Assembly (NCBI GenBank): GCA_016711085.1
Contig: JADJTR010000004.1
Location: 1 to 64,000 of the forward strand
Direction: 5' to 3'
Source of the DNA: Phyllobacteriaceae bacterium
Lineage (GTDB): Bacteria; Pseudomonadota; Alphaproteobacteria; Rhizobiales; Rhizobiaceae
Length of the DNA stretch: 64,000 bases
Below the pieces are notes generated by a model. That model did no database searches. It was not told the origin of the DNA and worked only from the letters and a program-made list of their open reading frames with translations. Positions 20,404 through 28,900 of the stretch are shown here, in pieces; the stretch's first letter is position 1, and each line of letters begins with the position of its first letter. The position numbers and the translations under genes are program-made.

Positions 20404-21516
20404 TCACTGCTGCGGCGCGGTTTTGACCGCGGTGTCGGCCGATGTCGGCGCGGGTTGCGTCAGCCGGTCCAGCGGCAGATAGGGCACGATGCCCGCACCA
20501 GCCTTGCCGTCGACGATGATCTTGGGCGAGCCGGCGAGCACCTTTTCCATCATTTCCAGATAGAGGCGCTTCTTGGTCACGTCCTGCGCCTTGGCGTATT
20601 CGTTGTAGACCGAGATGAAGCGTTGCGCCTCGCCCTGGGCTTCGGCGACGACGCTCTGCTTGTAGCCCTGCGCCTCCTCCTTCATGCGCGAAGCTTCGCC
20701 GCGCGCCTCGCCCAGCCGCTTGTTGGCGTAGGCGTCTGCGTCGCGCTGGACCTTGTCCTGGTCCTGCTGGGCGCGCTGCACTTCTTCAAAGGCATCGGCG
20801 ACTTCTTCCGGCGGATCGGCCCTTTCGAGCTGAACGCCGACGACGGTGACGCCGGCGCCATAGACGTCGAGCGTCGCCTGCACCGCCTTGCGCACCGTGT
20901 CCTCGAGTTCCTGGCGCCGTTCGGTGCGAACGTCCTCGGCGGTCGAGCGTCCGACAAATTCGCGCATCGACGATTCGGCGACGGCCGAAACCATGTCCTG
21001 GGTGCCGCGCACGTTGAACAGATATTTCAGCGGATCCGAAACCCGCCAGATGACGGTGAAATCGACATCGACGATGTTCTGGTCCGAAGACAGCATCAGG
21101 CTCTGCGTGCGCACGCCGCTGCCACCCTTGCCGATGACGTCGCGGTTCTGCCGGGTCGAGACGATCTCGACCCGTTCGACCGGCCACCAATGAAAATGCA
21201 GACCAGGTTCGGAAACCTCGGCTTTCGGCTTGCCGAGCAGCAATTCCTGGCCAAGCTGGTCGGCCTGCACCGTGTAGATCGCCTGGAAGCCCCAGAACGC
21301 CAGCAGCGCCAGGCCGATGCCGGCGGCCACCGCCGGCGTCGCCCCGCCGCCGCCCGGCAGCGCCTGCTTGAGCTTGTCCTGGCCGCGCCGCAGCAAATCC
21401 TCAAGGTCGGGCGGCGAATTTCGCGGGCCTCCGGGTTTCGGTCCCTGGCCCCACGGACCGTTGTTGTTGCCGCCGCCGCCCCACGGGCCGCCGCTCTGAT
21501 TGTTGTTCCAGGGCAT
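20404..21516 (-). CDS. hflK: HflK, modulator of FtsH protease
   Basis: The ATG at 21516 opens a Gly/Asn/Pro-rich cytosolic head (MPWNNNQSGGPWGGGG), typical of HflK. It is followed by a membrane helix (~residues 70-90) and an SPFH domain with DLLRRGQDKLK before it and NIVDVDFTVIWRVSDP inside. It is 370 residues long and ends with a Pro/Thr-rich tail. HflK and HflC alternate in a large ring that regulates FtsH access to membrane substrates. Upstream is 101 bases to the folA stop, a plausible promoter region, though no clear boxes were found. Confidence 0.95.
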   Translation of the reverse strand: MPWNNNQSGGPWGGGGNNNGPWGQGPKPGGPRNSPPDLEDLLRRGQDKLKQALPGGGGATPAVAAGIGLALLAFWGFQAIYTVQADQLGQELLLGKPKAEVSEPGLHFHWWPVERVEIVSTRQNRDVIGKGGSGVRTQSLMLSSDQNIVDVDFTVIWRVSDPLKYLFNVRGTQDMVSAVAESSMREFVGRSTAEDVRTERRQELEDTVRKAVQATLDVYGAGVTVVGVQLERADPPEEVADAFEEVQRAQQDQDKVQRDADAYANKRLGEARGEASRMKEEAQGYKQSVVAEAQGEAQRFISVYNEYAKAQDVTKKRLYLEMMEKVLAGSPKIIVDGKAGAGIVPYLPLDRLTQPAPTSADTAVKTAPQQ

Positions 21517-21617
21517 GAAATTCCTTTCGGGAACGCTTCGGCCTGCCGGGCCGTCCGTTACAGACGTTATAGGTATCGTTCGACGCCCTTTCAACGCAGC
21601 GACGCGCAAAAGCGCGG

Positions 21618-22133
21618 TCAGTCGCGCCGAATGCGGTCGTAAACCACATGGCGCGTGGCGTGGCTGTCTTTTTCGCCGGCTGGAAAGTCGGCGGCCGCGC
21701 CCGCCTGCCACACGGCCGGGTCGATTGCCGGAAAGCGGGTGTCGCCCTCGACCGCGGCCAGAACATGCGTGATGCTCAGCCGATCGGCGAGCGGCATCGC
21801 CTGCGCATAGATGTCGCCGCCGCCAATGACGCAAATCTCGTCGACGCCGGTGAGGCACCGTCCGCGCACCCGCGCCAAAGTCAGCGCATCGGCCAGCGAA
21901 CCGGCGGTTTCCACCCCGTCGGCCCGGTAGGCCCGGTCGCGCGTCACCACGATGTTGAGCCGGCCCGGCAGCGGGCGGCCGATCGATTCCCACGTCTTGC
22001 GCCCCATGACGACCGGCTTGCCCATCGTCTCGGCCTTGAAGCGCCTGAGATCGGAAGACAGCCGCCACGGCAGGCCGCCATCGCGGCCGATGACGCCGTT
22101 TTCCGCCATGGCGACGATGAGCGAAACCCTCAT
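21618..22133 (-). CDS. folA: Dihydrofolate reductase FolA
   Basis: The 171-residue enzyme reduces dihydrofolate to tetrahydrofolate with NADPH. Characteristic segments are LIVAMAENGVIGRDGGLPWR (substrate and NADPH binding), KPVVMGRKTWESIGRPLPGR, and ICVIGGGDIYAQAM. It regenerates the cofactor oxidised by thymidylate synthase, whose gene lies 1.1 kb upstream on the same strand. Its start overlaps the stop of the DUF4424 gene by 4 bases (ATGA), so the two are translationally coupled. Confidence 0.95.
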   Translation of the reverse strand: MRVSLIVAMAENGVIGRDGGLPWRLSSDLRRFKAETMGKPVVMGRKTWESIGRPLPGRLNIVVTRDRAYRADGVETAGSLADALTLARVRGRCLTGVDEICVIGGGDIYAQAMPLADRLSITHVLAAVEGDTRFPAIDPAVWQAGAAADFPAGEKDSHATRHVVYDRIRRD

Positions 22134-23179
22134 CCGCCGTCCTTCTTCAAGACGACCGGCTTCTGGCGTTTGAGATTGGATGTCGCTTCCATTTCCTGGG
22201 TATAGCGCTCGACATAAAGGACATGAATGTCCTTTTCCGGCCAGAAATCCTTTGCCGTCATTTCGAACCGCGTCGCGCCGGTCTTTTTCACGCCTTTGCC
22301 GCAGAACGACACGAGGTTGTCCGCCTTGCCCTTGTCGATGGTCAGGTGGAATTCACCGATTGTGCCATTGGCCCAGTTGCCGCCCGAAGTGAGGATGTAG
22401 TCGAGCCGGCCTTCGAACATGCCGTCGCCCGTCGCCGCCACCTTGTCGAGCGCTTTGAGGAAACCGTCGTCGATGCAGTATTTGTCCTCGTACTCGCCCC
22501 AATAGTCGGATTTGTTGCCGTCCCAGTAGAAATTGAGCCCCGCCGTTGCCCCGGCCGCCGGCTTGTAGCGGTGCGACACCTTGATCGCCTTGCCGGCCGG
22601 GAAAGTCGCCCTCCACCAATAGGCCGAGTGCAATTCCCAACGCGGCATGACGTGTTTTTCCATGCCTTGGCCCACGTCCCACTCTTGCACCGTGACGATG
22701 CCCCGGTTCTCCCAATCGGCGACTGTTTCGGGCGTGAGCTTGGCCAACGCCGCATAGGTCTTTTCGCCTGTCGGCATGAGGGGAATGGAGAGCCCCGCGA
22801 ATTCGTCGGTGACATCGACGCCGGCGGCGAAAACCCGCTGCTGCAGGTTCGGCGTGATCGCCTGTCCGTCATGCATGACGGTAAAGCCGAGGAAATTGTC
22901 CGATTCCTGGTCGGGCACGGCAATATCGCTGTCCGGATTGCCGGCGATCGCCGGCATTGGGAAAGCCACGATGGTCTCGACATCCCTGTCCGAGCGATTC
23001 TGGAACACATAGTCGACCGTGACGAGTTCGCGCGACAGGAAAAGGTCCTCGCGATCGAGCGAGATTTCATAGTTCCGCGCCAGAACAATGCCGCCGGCGC
23101 CGATCTCGGCGACGGAATCGTTGGCGAGAGCGGGAAGCGCGGCCGAAAGCATCAGCGCGGCGAGCGAAAGGCGGAGCAT
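22130..23179 (-). CDS. DUF4424 secreted protein
   Basis: The ATG at 23179 opens a clear signal peptide (LRLSLAALMLSAALPALA-ND). The 349-residue protein matches the DUF4424 pattern: an early VLARNYEISLDREDLFLSRE segment and VDYVFQNRSDRDVETIVAFPMP, a beta-rich domain, then YCIDDGFLKALDK and a C-terminal KDFWPEKDIHVLYVERY. Family function is unknown. It is commonly found next to folA/thyA in Hyphomicrobiales, as here, but there is no evidence for a folate role. It is probably periplasmic. Confidence 0.8.
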   Translation of the reverse strand: MLRLSLAALMLSAALPALANDSVAEIGAGGIVLARNYEISLDREDLFLSRELVTVDYVFQNRSDRDVETIVAFPMPAIAGNPDSDIAVPDQESDNFLGFTVMHDGQAITPNLQQRVFAAGVDVTDEFAGLSIPLMPTGEKTYAALAKLTPETVADWENRGIVTVQEWDVGQGMEKHVMPRWELHSAYWWRATFPAGKAIKVSHRYKPAAGATAGLNFYWDGNKSDYWGEYEDKYCIDDGFLKALDKVAATGDGMFEGRLDYILTSGGNWANGTIGEFHLTIDKGKADNLVSFCGKGVKKTGATRFEMTAKDFWPEKDIHVLYVERYTQEMEATSNLKRQKPVVLKKDGG

Positions 23180-23271
23180 GGGGCGGTTCTCCGGTTGCCT
23201 GGCTGCGGATCGTTCTACGCCAATCCGGTCGAATTCCTCAATCGCGTGCGGTCGTGACCGCATTAGGGCGC

Positions 23272-24066
23272 TCACACCGCGATCGGCGCCTTGATCGTCG
23301 GCGCCGCCACATAATTTTCCAGGCCGAAATCCTCGTAGCTGAACCCGAATATATCGGTGACCGCCGGATTGATGCGCATGACCGGCAGTGTGCCCGGCGT
23401 CCGCGCCAGTTGCTCGCGCGCCTGATCGAAATGGTTGTGGTAGAGATGCGCGTCGCCGAGCGTGTGGACGAATTCGCCCGGCTTCAGCCCCGTCACCTGA
23501 GCCACCATTTGCGTCAGCAGGGCATAGGAGGCGATATTGAAGGGCACACCGAGAAAAATATCGGCCGATCGCTGGTAGAGCTGGCAGGAGAGCTTTCCCT
23601 CGGCGACGAAAAACTGGAACAGCACATGGCAAGGCGGCAACGCCATGGAGTCCACTTCCGCCGGATTCCAAGCCGTCACAATCAGCCGGCGCGAAAAGGG
23701 GGTCTTGCGGATTTGGTCGATCAGATGGGCGATCTGGTCGATCTTGCCGCCCTTTCCATCCGGCCACGAGCGCCATTGCGCCCCGTAAACCGGTCCGAGT
23801 TCGCCGTTTTCGTCGGCCCATTCATCCCAGATGCTGACGCCATGGTCCTTCAGATAGCCGATATTGGTCTCGCCCTTGAGGAACCACAGCAATTCGTGGA
23901 TGATCGATTTGAGGTGCAACTTCTTCGTGGTAAGCGCCGGAAAGCCATCGGCGAGGTCGAATCGCATCTGCCGGCCGAACACGGCGCGCGTGCCGGTCCC
24001 GGTGCGGTCGCCGCGATCGACACCATGGTCGAGCACATGGGAGAGCAGGTCGAGATATTGCCGCAT
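23272..24066 (-). CDS. thyA: Thymidylate synthase ThyA
   Basis: The 264-residue enzyme methylates dUMP to dTMP using methylene-tetrahydrofolate. The nucleophile is the cysteine in [33 protein letters not shown] is the substrate loop and [14 protein letters not shown] the C-terminal core. Length is exactly that of the E. coli-type enzyme. It heads the thyA / DUF4424 / folA row, so the dTMP-forming enzyme and the reductase recycling its cofactor are co-directional. Confidence 0.97.
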   Translation of the reverse strand: MRQYLDLLSHVLDHGVDRGDRTGTGTRAVFGRQMRFDLADGFPALTTKKLHLKSIIHELLWFLKGETNIGYLKDHGVSIWDEWADENGELGPVYGAQWRSWPDGKGGKIDQIAHLIDQIRKTPFSRRLIVTAWNPAEVDSMALPPCHVLFQFFVAEGKLSCQLYQRSADIFLGVPFNIASYALLTQMVAQVTGLKPGEFVHTLGDAHLYHNHFDQAREQLARTPGTLPVMRINPAVTDIFGFSYEDFGLENYVAAPTIKAPIAV

Positions 24067-24103
24067 GAGGAAAGCCCGATTCGGCGGCGATCATAAACGA
24101 AAC

Positions 24104-24130
24104 CGGGCGCGGAGCCGAACCCCGCGCCCG
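24104..24130 (-). terminator. Probable rho-independent terminator after DUF2853
   Basis: On the minus strand, a perfect 9-bp GC-rich stem (CGGGCGCGG / CCGCGCCCG) with a 9-base loop lies 24 bases after the DUF2853 stop and is followed by GTTTCGTTT. The T tract is weak. It would separate DUF2853 from thyA. Confidence 0.55.
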
Positions 24131-24153
24131 ACCGTCAACGGTAAAATGAACCG

Positions 24154-24462
24154 TCAGAGCGAGCCGAGTTTGCCGAGATCCTTGGCGACGAGATAGTAGA
24201 ACGTCACGCGGCTTTTCGACTTGTCGGCCGACATCGCCTTGCAGGTGGCGTCGATGGCGGCGTTCGCCTTGGCGCCGTCGACGCCGAGTTTCTTGGCGCA
24301 CCATTTGTCGTGCACGCGCTTCAGTTCCTCCGGGTCGGTGCACGACACCAGCGAGGAATCCTTGTTGCGAAGCGCGATGCCGAGATGCTTGACGATCTTG
24401 CCGACGACCGCCTCGTCGGCCTTTGCGTCGTATTTGCGGACATCGGAAATGTAGTCGGCCAT
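24154..24462 (-). CDS. DUF2853 family protein
   Basis: The ATG at 24462 is preceded by an excellent ribosome-binding site (AAAAAGGAGG, 4-5 bases before). The 102-residue acidic/basic protein is MADYISDVRKYDAKADEAVV, with the DUF2853 helical core (KHLGIALRNKDSSLVSCTD and WCAKKLGVDGAKANAAIDA). The family is small, cytosolic and of unknown function. No signal peptide or membrane segment is present. It is divergent from the tmRNA gene. Confidence 0.85.
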   Translation of the reverse strand: MADYISDVRKYDAKADEAVVGKIVKHLGIALRNKDSSLVSCTDPEELKRVHDKWCAKKLGVDGAKANAAIDATCKAMSADKSKSRVTFYYLVAKDLGKLGSL

Positions 24463-24572
24463 GGGATCCTCCTTTTTGCCCTCGCGACACGGCCGACGGG
24501 GCATTTCCGCCGCTCTGCGATCATTGCAGCTTTCCCTTGCAACCGGGCAAAGTCAATCGGCGTTCGATGGCT

Positions 24573-24600
24573 TTGCAATCCGGCCGGAAGCGCTTATATT
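24573..24600 (+). promoter_or_regulatory. Sigma-70-type promoter of the tmRNA gene
   Basis: TTGCAA at 24573-24578 and TATATT at 24595-24600 are separated by 16 bases, and transcription would begin around 24607, just before the tmRNA acceptor piece. This is the best -35/-10 pair in the window and fits the strong constitutive expression expected of tmRNA. Confidence 0.6.
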
Positions 24601-24606
24601 CGTGCC

Positions 24607-24935
24607 TGCCGGCTTGCCGGCTATGGCGATAAACGGCCGATGCAATAAACCATTCGGACCCGGGGGCGGTACCCGGCGCCTCCACCATGAACCGCCGGAG
24701 AAAAAGGGCGGCTCCTGCTGGGGGCGAAACAGGATCGACGAGGGTGTAAAGATCGGACTTTTGCCCGGCATGATACCACCGTTATCGGGTCAAAACTGTA
24801 GTTGCCAACGACAACTATGCTCCGGTTCGTCTCGCTGCCTAATGGCGGTGTGACTACGGAAACCAAGTCCTGACGGGTAGCACCGGCAGGCGGGGCCCGG
24901 AGGCGCCTGGCAACAGAAGCCTCCACCTTCCCTTA
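24607..24935 (+). ncRNA. ssrA: Permuted two-piece tmRNA
   Basis: tmRNA frees stalled ribosomes and adds a degradation tag. The order is permuted as in alphaproteobacteria. An acceptor piece comes first: a T-arm-like stem (CCGGG / CCCGG with a 7-base loop) and a 3' end CGCCTCCACCA at 24677-24687. A ~32-base spacer, which should be excised, follows. The coding piece starts GGGGGCGAAACAGG at 24720; its first seven bases pair with CGCCTCC of the acceptor piece. The tag reading frame is internal at 24804-24842. The 3' boundary near 24935 is estimated, as are the mature ends. The sspB gene lies directly downstream. Confidence 0.92.
24804..24842 (+). other. tmRNA proteolysis-tag reading frame
   Basis: Thirteen codons encode ANDNYAPVRLAA and a TAA stop. 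The ANDNxA start and LAA end are the signature of ssrA tags; the AANDxx side is what SspB recognises and the LAA end is what ClpX recognises. The resume codon is inferred to be GCC, following GTAGTT. Confidence 0.9.
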
Positions 24936-25012
24936 TCCCCTTTGCGGTTTCGGTTGTCGCCTCGCCGGCCCTGTCCTAAAAGACATGCAGACGATTCCCT
25001 GCGGGACCCGAG

Positions 25013-25543
25013 ATGGCCGAAGACCTGATCCGTTACGACATCCTGGCCCAGGACGCGCTGCGCGGCGTGATGCGCAAGGTGCTGGGCGAAGTGGCCAAAA
25101 CCGGCTTGCCCGGCAACCACCATTTCTTCATCACCTTCATGACCGGCGCGCCCGGCGTGCGCGTGTCGTCGCGGCTGCGCGAGCGTTATCCCGACCAGAT
25201 GACCATCGTGCTGCAATTCCAGTACTGGGATTTGAAGGTGACAGACACGGGTTTCGAGGTCGGCCTGTCTTTTTCCGAGGTGCCGGAGAAGCTGGAAGTC
25301 CCCTATACCGCCGTGCGCGGTTTCTACGACCCGTCGGTGAATTTCGAGCTCGAATTCGACGTCAAGCTCGACGAAGCCGCCGTCGCCCCGGCCCTTGCCC
25401 CGGTCGCCGAGGTCGCGCCCAAGCGGGAACCGGCGGCGAAAAAGGAAAAGGCGGCCAAGGCCGAGTCGAAAGCCCAGCCGCCGGCCGCCGATCCGGCCAA
25501 GGGCGCCGAGGTCGTGTCCCTCGACGCCTTCCGCAAGAAGTGA
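25013..25543 (+). CDS. sspB: SspB, ClpXP adaptor for ssrA-tagged proteins
   Basis: The 176-residue protein has the alpha-type SspB substrate-binding domain (about 1-135: LIRYDILAQDALRGVMRKVL, NHHFFITFMTGAPGV, MTIVLQFQYWDL), then an Ala/Lys/Glu-rich flexible linker, and a short C-terminal ClpX-binding tail (EVVSLDAFRKK). SspB delivers ssrA-tagged polypeptides to ClpXP. It starts about 80 bases after the estimated tmRNA end, so the tag-encoding RNA and its reader are adjacent. DUF4169 follows 2 bases after its stop. Confidence 0.95.
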   Translation: MAEDLIRYDILAQDALRGVMRKVLGEVAKTGLPGNHHFFITFMTGAPGVRVSSRLRERYPDQMTIVLQFQYWDLKVTDTGFEVGLSFSEVPEKLEVPYTAVRGFYDPSVNFELEFDVKLDEAAVAPALAPVAEVAPKREPAAKKEKAAKAESKAQPPAADPAKGAEVVSLDAFRKK

Positions 25544-25545
25544 CC

Positions 25546-25740
25546 ATGGGCGAGATCGTCAATCTGCGCATGGCGAGGAAGCGCAAGGCGCGCGACGAGC
25601 GAGACAAAACCGCGTCGGCCAATCGGGCGGCCCATGGAATGACGAAATCCGAACGCGATCGCAACGCCGCCGAACGCCGCCGGGCGACAAGCAACCTCGA
25701 CGGCCACCTCCTCGATCCCGACGGCAAGACCCCTGGATGA
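25546..25740 (+). CDS. DUF4169 small basic protein
   Basis: The 64-residue protein begins MGEIVNLRMARKRKARDE and is very rich in Arg, Lys and Asp, matching DUF4169. It has no membrane segment or catalytic motif. It starts 2 bases after sspB and overlaps the next gene by 4 bases (ATGA). The sspB / DUF4169 / ribbon-helix-helix order recurs in Hyphomicrobiales, but its job is unknown; nucleic-acid binding is possible from its charge. Confidence 0.85.
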   Translation: MGEIVNLRMARKRKARDERDKTASANRAAHGMTKSERDRNAAERRRATSNLDGHLLDPDGKTPG

Positions 25741-25961
25741 CCGTTGTCCGCAAGCGATCGCTGGCGATCCGCGGCCACCGCACATCGGTTTCGCTCGAGG
25801 ACGCCTTCTATGGCGAACTGGATGCCGCCGCCGGACGCCGGGGCGTCGCATTGGCGGCATTGGTCGCCGAAATTGACGCCAACCGGCCGGACGGCGCCAA
25901 TTTATCATCGGCGTTACGCCTGTTCGTGCTCGACGAAGTCAGGCGATCCGCGAACCGGTGA
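25737..25961 (+). CDS. Ribbon-helix-helix domain protein
   Basis: This 74-residue protein begins MTVVRKRSLAIRGHRTSVSL; the RTSVSLEDAFYGELDAAAGRRG segment is a ribbon-helix-helix fold of the RHH_4 type, with the beta strand RTSVSL expected to contact DNA as a dimer. It is translationally coupled to DUF4169. It may autoregulate the sspB operon, but this is inference only. Confidence 0.8.
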   Translation: MTVVRKRSLAIRGHRTSVSLEDAFYGELDAAAGRRGVALAALVAEIDANRPDGANLSSALRLFVLDEVRRSANR

Positions 25962-25982
25962 ATGCTTTCATTCGCCGCCGGA

Positions 25983-28900
25983 TCAAGGCGCCTTCGGTTT
26001 GAGGAAATCGAACAAGCCGCCAAGTTTCGATTTTGGTTTCGGCGCTTCCGGAAACGCCTCGACGGATGGCTCGCCCGGCGCCAAGGTTTCGGGTTCCGCT
26101 TTGACCTGTTTTTTGACAGGGGCGGGTTGGGGCGCCGGCTTTTCGGCTTTCGCGGCCGCCTTGTCTTTCGCCGCCGCCGCATCGGCCTCCGCTTTGGCCC
26201 GCGCAGCCGTTTCGGCCGCCGCTTTTTCCTGTTCGGCCCGCGCCGCGTCTTCTTCCGCTTTCCTGGTTGCGGCCGCGTCCTCCTCGGCTTTTTTCAGCGC
26301 AGCCTCTTCCGCGGCCCGGCGCTCCGCCTCTTCGGCTTCGAGCCGCGCCTTCTCCTCGGCCGCCAGGCGCGCCCGCTCATCGGCGAGCCAGGCAAAATGC
26401 CGCGTCTCGCGCCGCAGCCTCTGCTTTTCGGCAAGCGCCGCCTGGACGGCCTCGATACGGGCCTGCTCCCTTTCCAGGGCTCTCTGCAGCAAGTAGCGAC
26501 CGAAAGGCTGGAAATCCGACGTAACCGCGGGCGCGGCCGCTGACCCGGCGATCGAAAACTGCATTTCCGGTTCGGCCCCGACAATCGCGCTGTCCCCGGC
26601 CGAATAGGCGAAATTGGACGCCACCTCGACCGATTCGGCGGCCAAATCGAAACGCGCATCTGCCTCCAATTCGGCTGCGGCGTGGGGAAATCGCAGATTT
26701 TCCGCTCGTACGACGCCGCCGCTGATGGTCAGCGCCGTCTCGGCCGGACCGAAAGTGGTCGAACCCGTCAAGGCGCGTTTGCGGGCAATCGCCTCGGCCG
26801 TTTCCGCCGTGATTGTGGCGCCTTCCGCTTCCGCCGTCGCCAGGATGTCGCCGAACGCCCACGCATCGACGCTGGCGATGCCGAGATGCTCGAAAGTGGC
26901 GGCTCCGGATCCGGTGAGCGAAGCCGCCAGCGCTTCCGCGGTGCGTCCGCCGCCCGTGACCGCCACTGATAAGTCGGCCTTGCCGGTTATCCCGGCCAGA
27001 CCGGTCAATCTCGCCAGATCAACGCTTTCTACCGCGCCGTTGAAAGCGATGGCGCCTTCGCCGCCAATGTTACGGATTTCGCCAAAACCGGCAAAACGGC
27101 CATCGGCCAGATCGCCGCGAATGTCATTGGCCGATAGACCGTCATCGCGAACGATCACGGTCATGGAAGCGCCGGAAAGGGGCGGTCCCCATCCGGTATC
27201 GACGCGAAGCGCCGAAAGCGCGAAATCGCCGGTGAAGGGCAAGCTCGGCGTCGCCGCAAACGAGCCGTCCGACCAGCCCTCGCCCGTGGACCCGACAACG
27301 CCATCGCCAAAAACGGCGCGCATCGCCACGGGCAAATTGGCCGCCCCGATCGCCAGACGGCCGCTGCCCTTCGGCTTGCCGTTGCCCATGGTCCATGCCA
27401 GATCGCCGCTCAACGCCTCGCCGGCGAGCGAACCGGCAATAGCGGGCAACGCCAGACGGCCATTGGCGAAACTTGCCGGGGATTTGAGGTCGATCGCGAA
27501 ACCCTCCGCCAATCCCGGCAGGGCCAGGCCGGCGGTCATCATCCACGGGCCGAGGTCATCCGCCTTGAGCGACGCTTGCCCGGTCCATTGTTTTGTCGCA
27601 TCGGCGAAACCGTCAAGACGCAGCGCATCGGATCCCGATTCCAACGCGAATTTTGTCGTCAAGCCGTCGGCAGGCTTGCCCGAGATTTCGACATTGAGTC
27701 GTCCGGCCTGCGCCTGGCCGATCGGCAAGGCCGGCATGCCCGAAAGCGCCATCAACGCGCCGGCATCCGGGTTTTCGCCCTCGAATGCGAAATTGGTCTT
27801 GCGGTCGCGCTGGATGACGCCGTTGTTGAAGTCGCCCGCCGCCGACAAGGTGAAATCGGTGCCGCCGAACCTGCCATGGGCGCTGACCGCGTGGCGGTGC
27901 GCGGCGTCTTCCCGCGCCAATGTCGTGACCAGATCGATCCTGGCGTCGCCAAACAGATCGGGCCAAATCTCGGCGCGCGCCGCGAGCCAGTTGGCCGCCG
28001 GCAATGCCGGAAAACGGGCGGCAAGGCGTGAAACGAGCGGCGCAAGATCGTCTCCGGTGATGCTGGCGTCGACCGCGCCCGCCAAAGCTTGCGGAAACCC
28101 GTCGAAACTCGCCGTGGCGCTGACATGGACGCCGTCGATCCCCTCGATCAGCAAACGGTCGACTTCCAGCCGCCCATCCTTGAGGCGTAATGCCGTATCG
28201 ACTTTGTCGGCAACCAGCCCTTCGCCGGCGCTGACGGGACCGGCGACGAGCTTGAGGTCATAGGTCGCACCGGCAAAACGGTCGCTGTTTCTGTTAACGT
28301 CGAGGATCGCCGCCAGTGTTTGAAGCGCCGGCAGGTCGAGGGCGCCGCCTTCGATATCGAGCGAGACGACCGGAACGCGCCCTTCGGCCGAATCGCGAGA
28401 CGCCGTCCCGCGGAATGCGGCATCGCCCAGCCGGACTTCCATGTCGTCGAGCGCCTGGCGCTCGCGATTGAAACTCACCTTGGCCGAAATTCCGGCGCCC
28501 GGCAGCCGGCGGATGGCTTCATCGACCTCCTGCTCCAACCACGCCGCGAAGCCCGAAGGTTGGCCGATGGCGACCAGCAGATCGCCCGAAAACGATGGCG
28601 ATTGCCCTCCGGCGAGGAAGCCGCCGGCTTCCACCGTTGTCCGACCGGGAAGCTGCGCCGAAAGTTTCTCGATCGACCAGCCTGTCTCGGCCGCTTCGCC
28701 CTTGAAAACGACATCGCGCAATGTGGTGTCGCCAGCCACAATCGCCGGAAAGCGGACGGAAACGACGCCGGGTATCGGCGGCTTTGGCGCATCGGTGAGC
28801 GCCCTGGCGAAAGCGGCGAGGCGTTCGGCTAGCGGAACGGGCTTGTTGTCGGGCGCCTCGCCCAACGTCACCTGATGACCTTCGAGCGAAACGACGAAGC

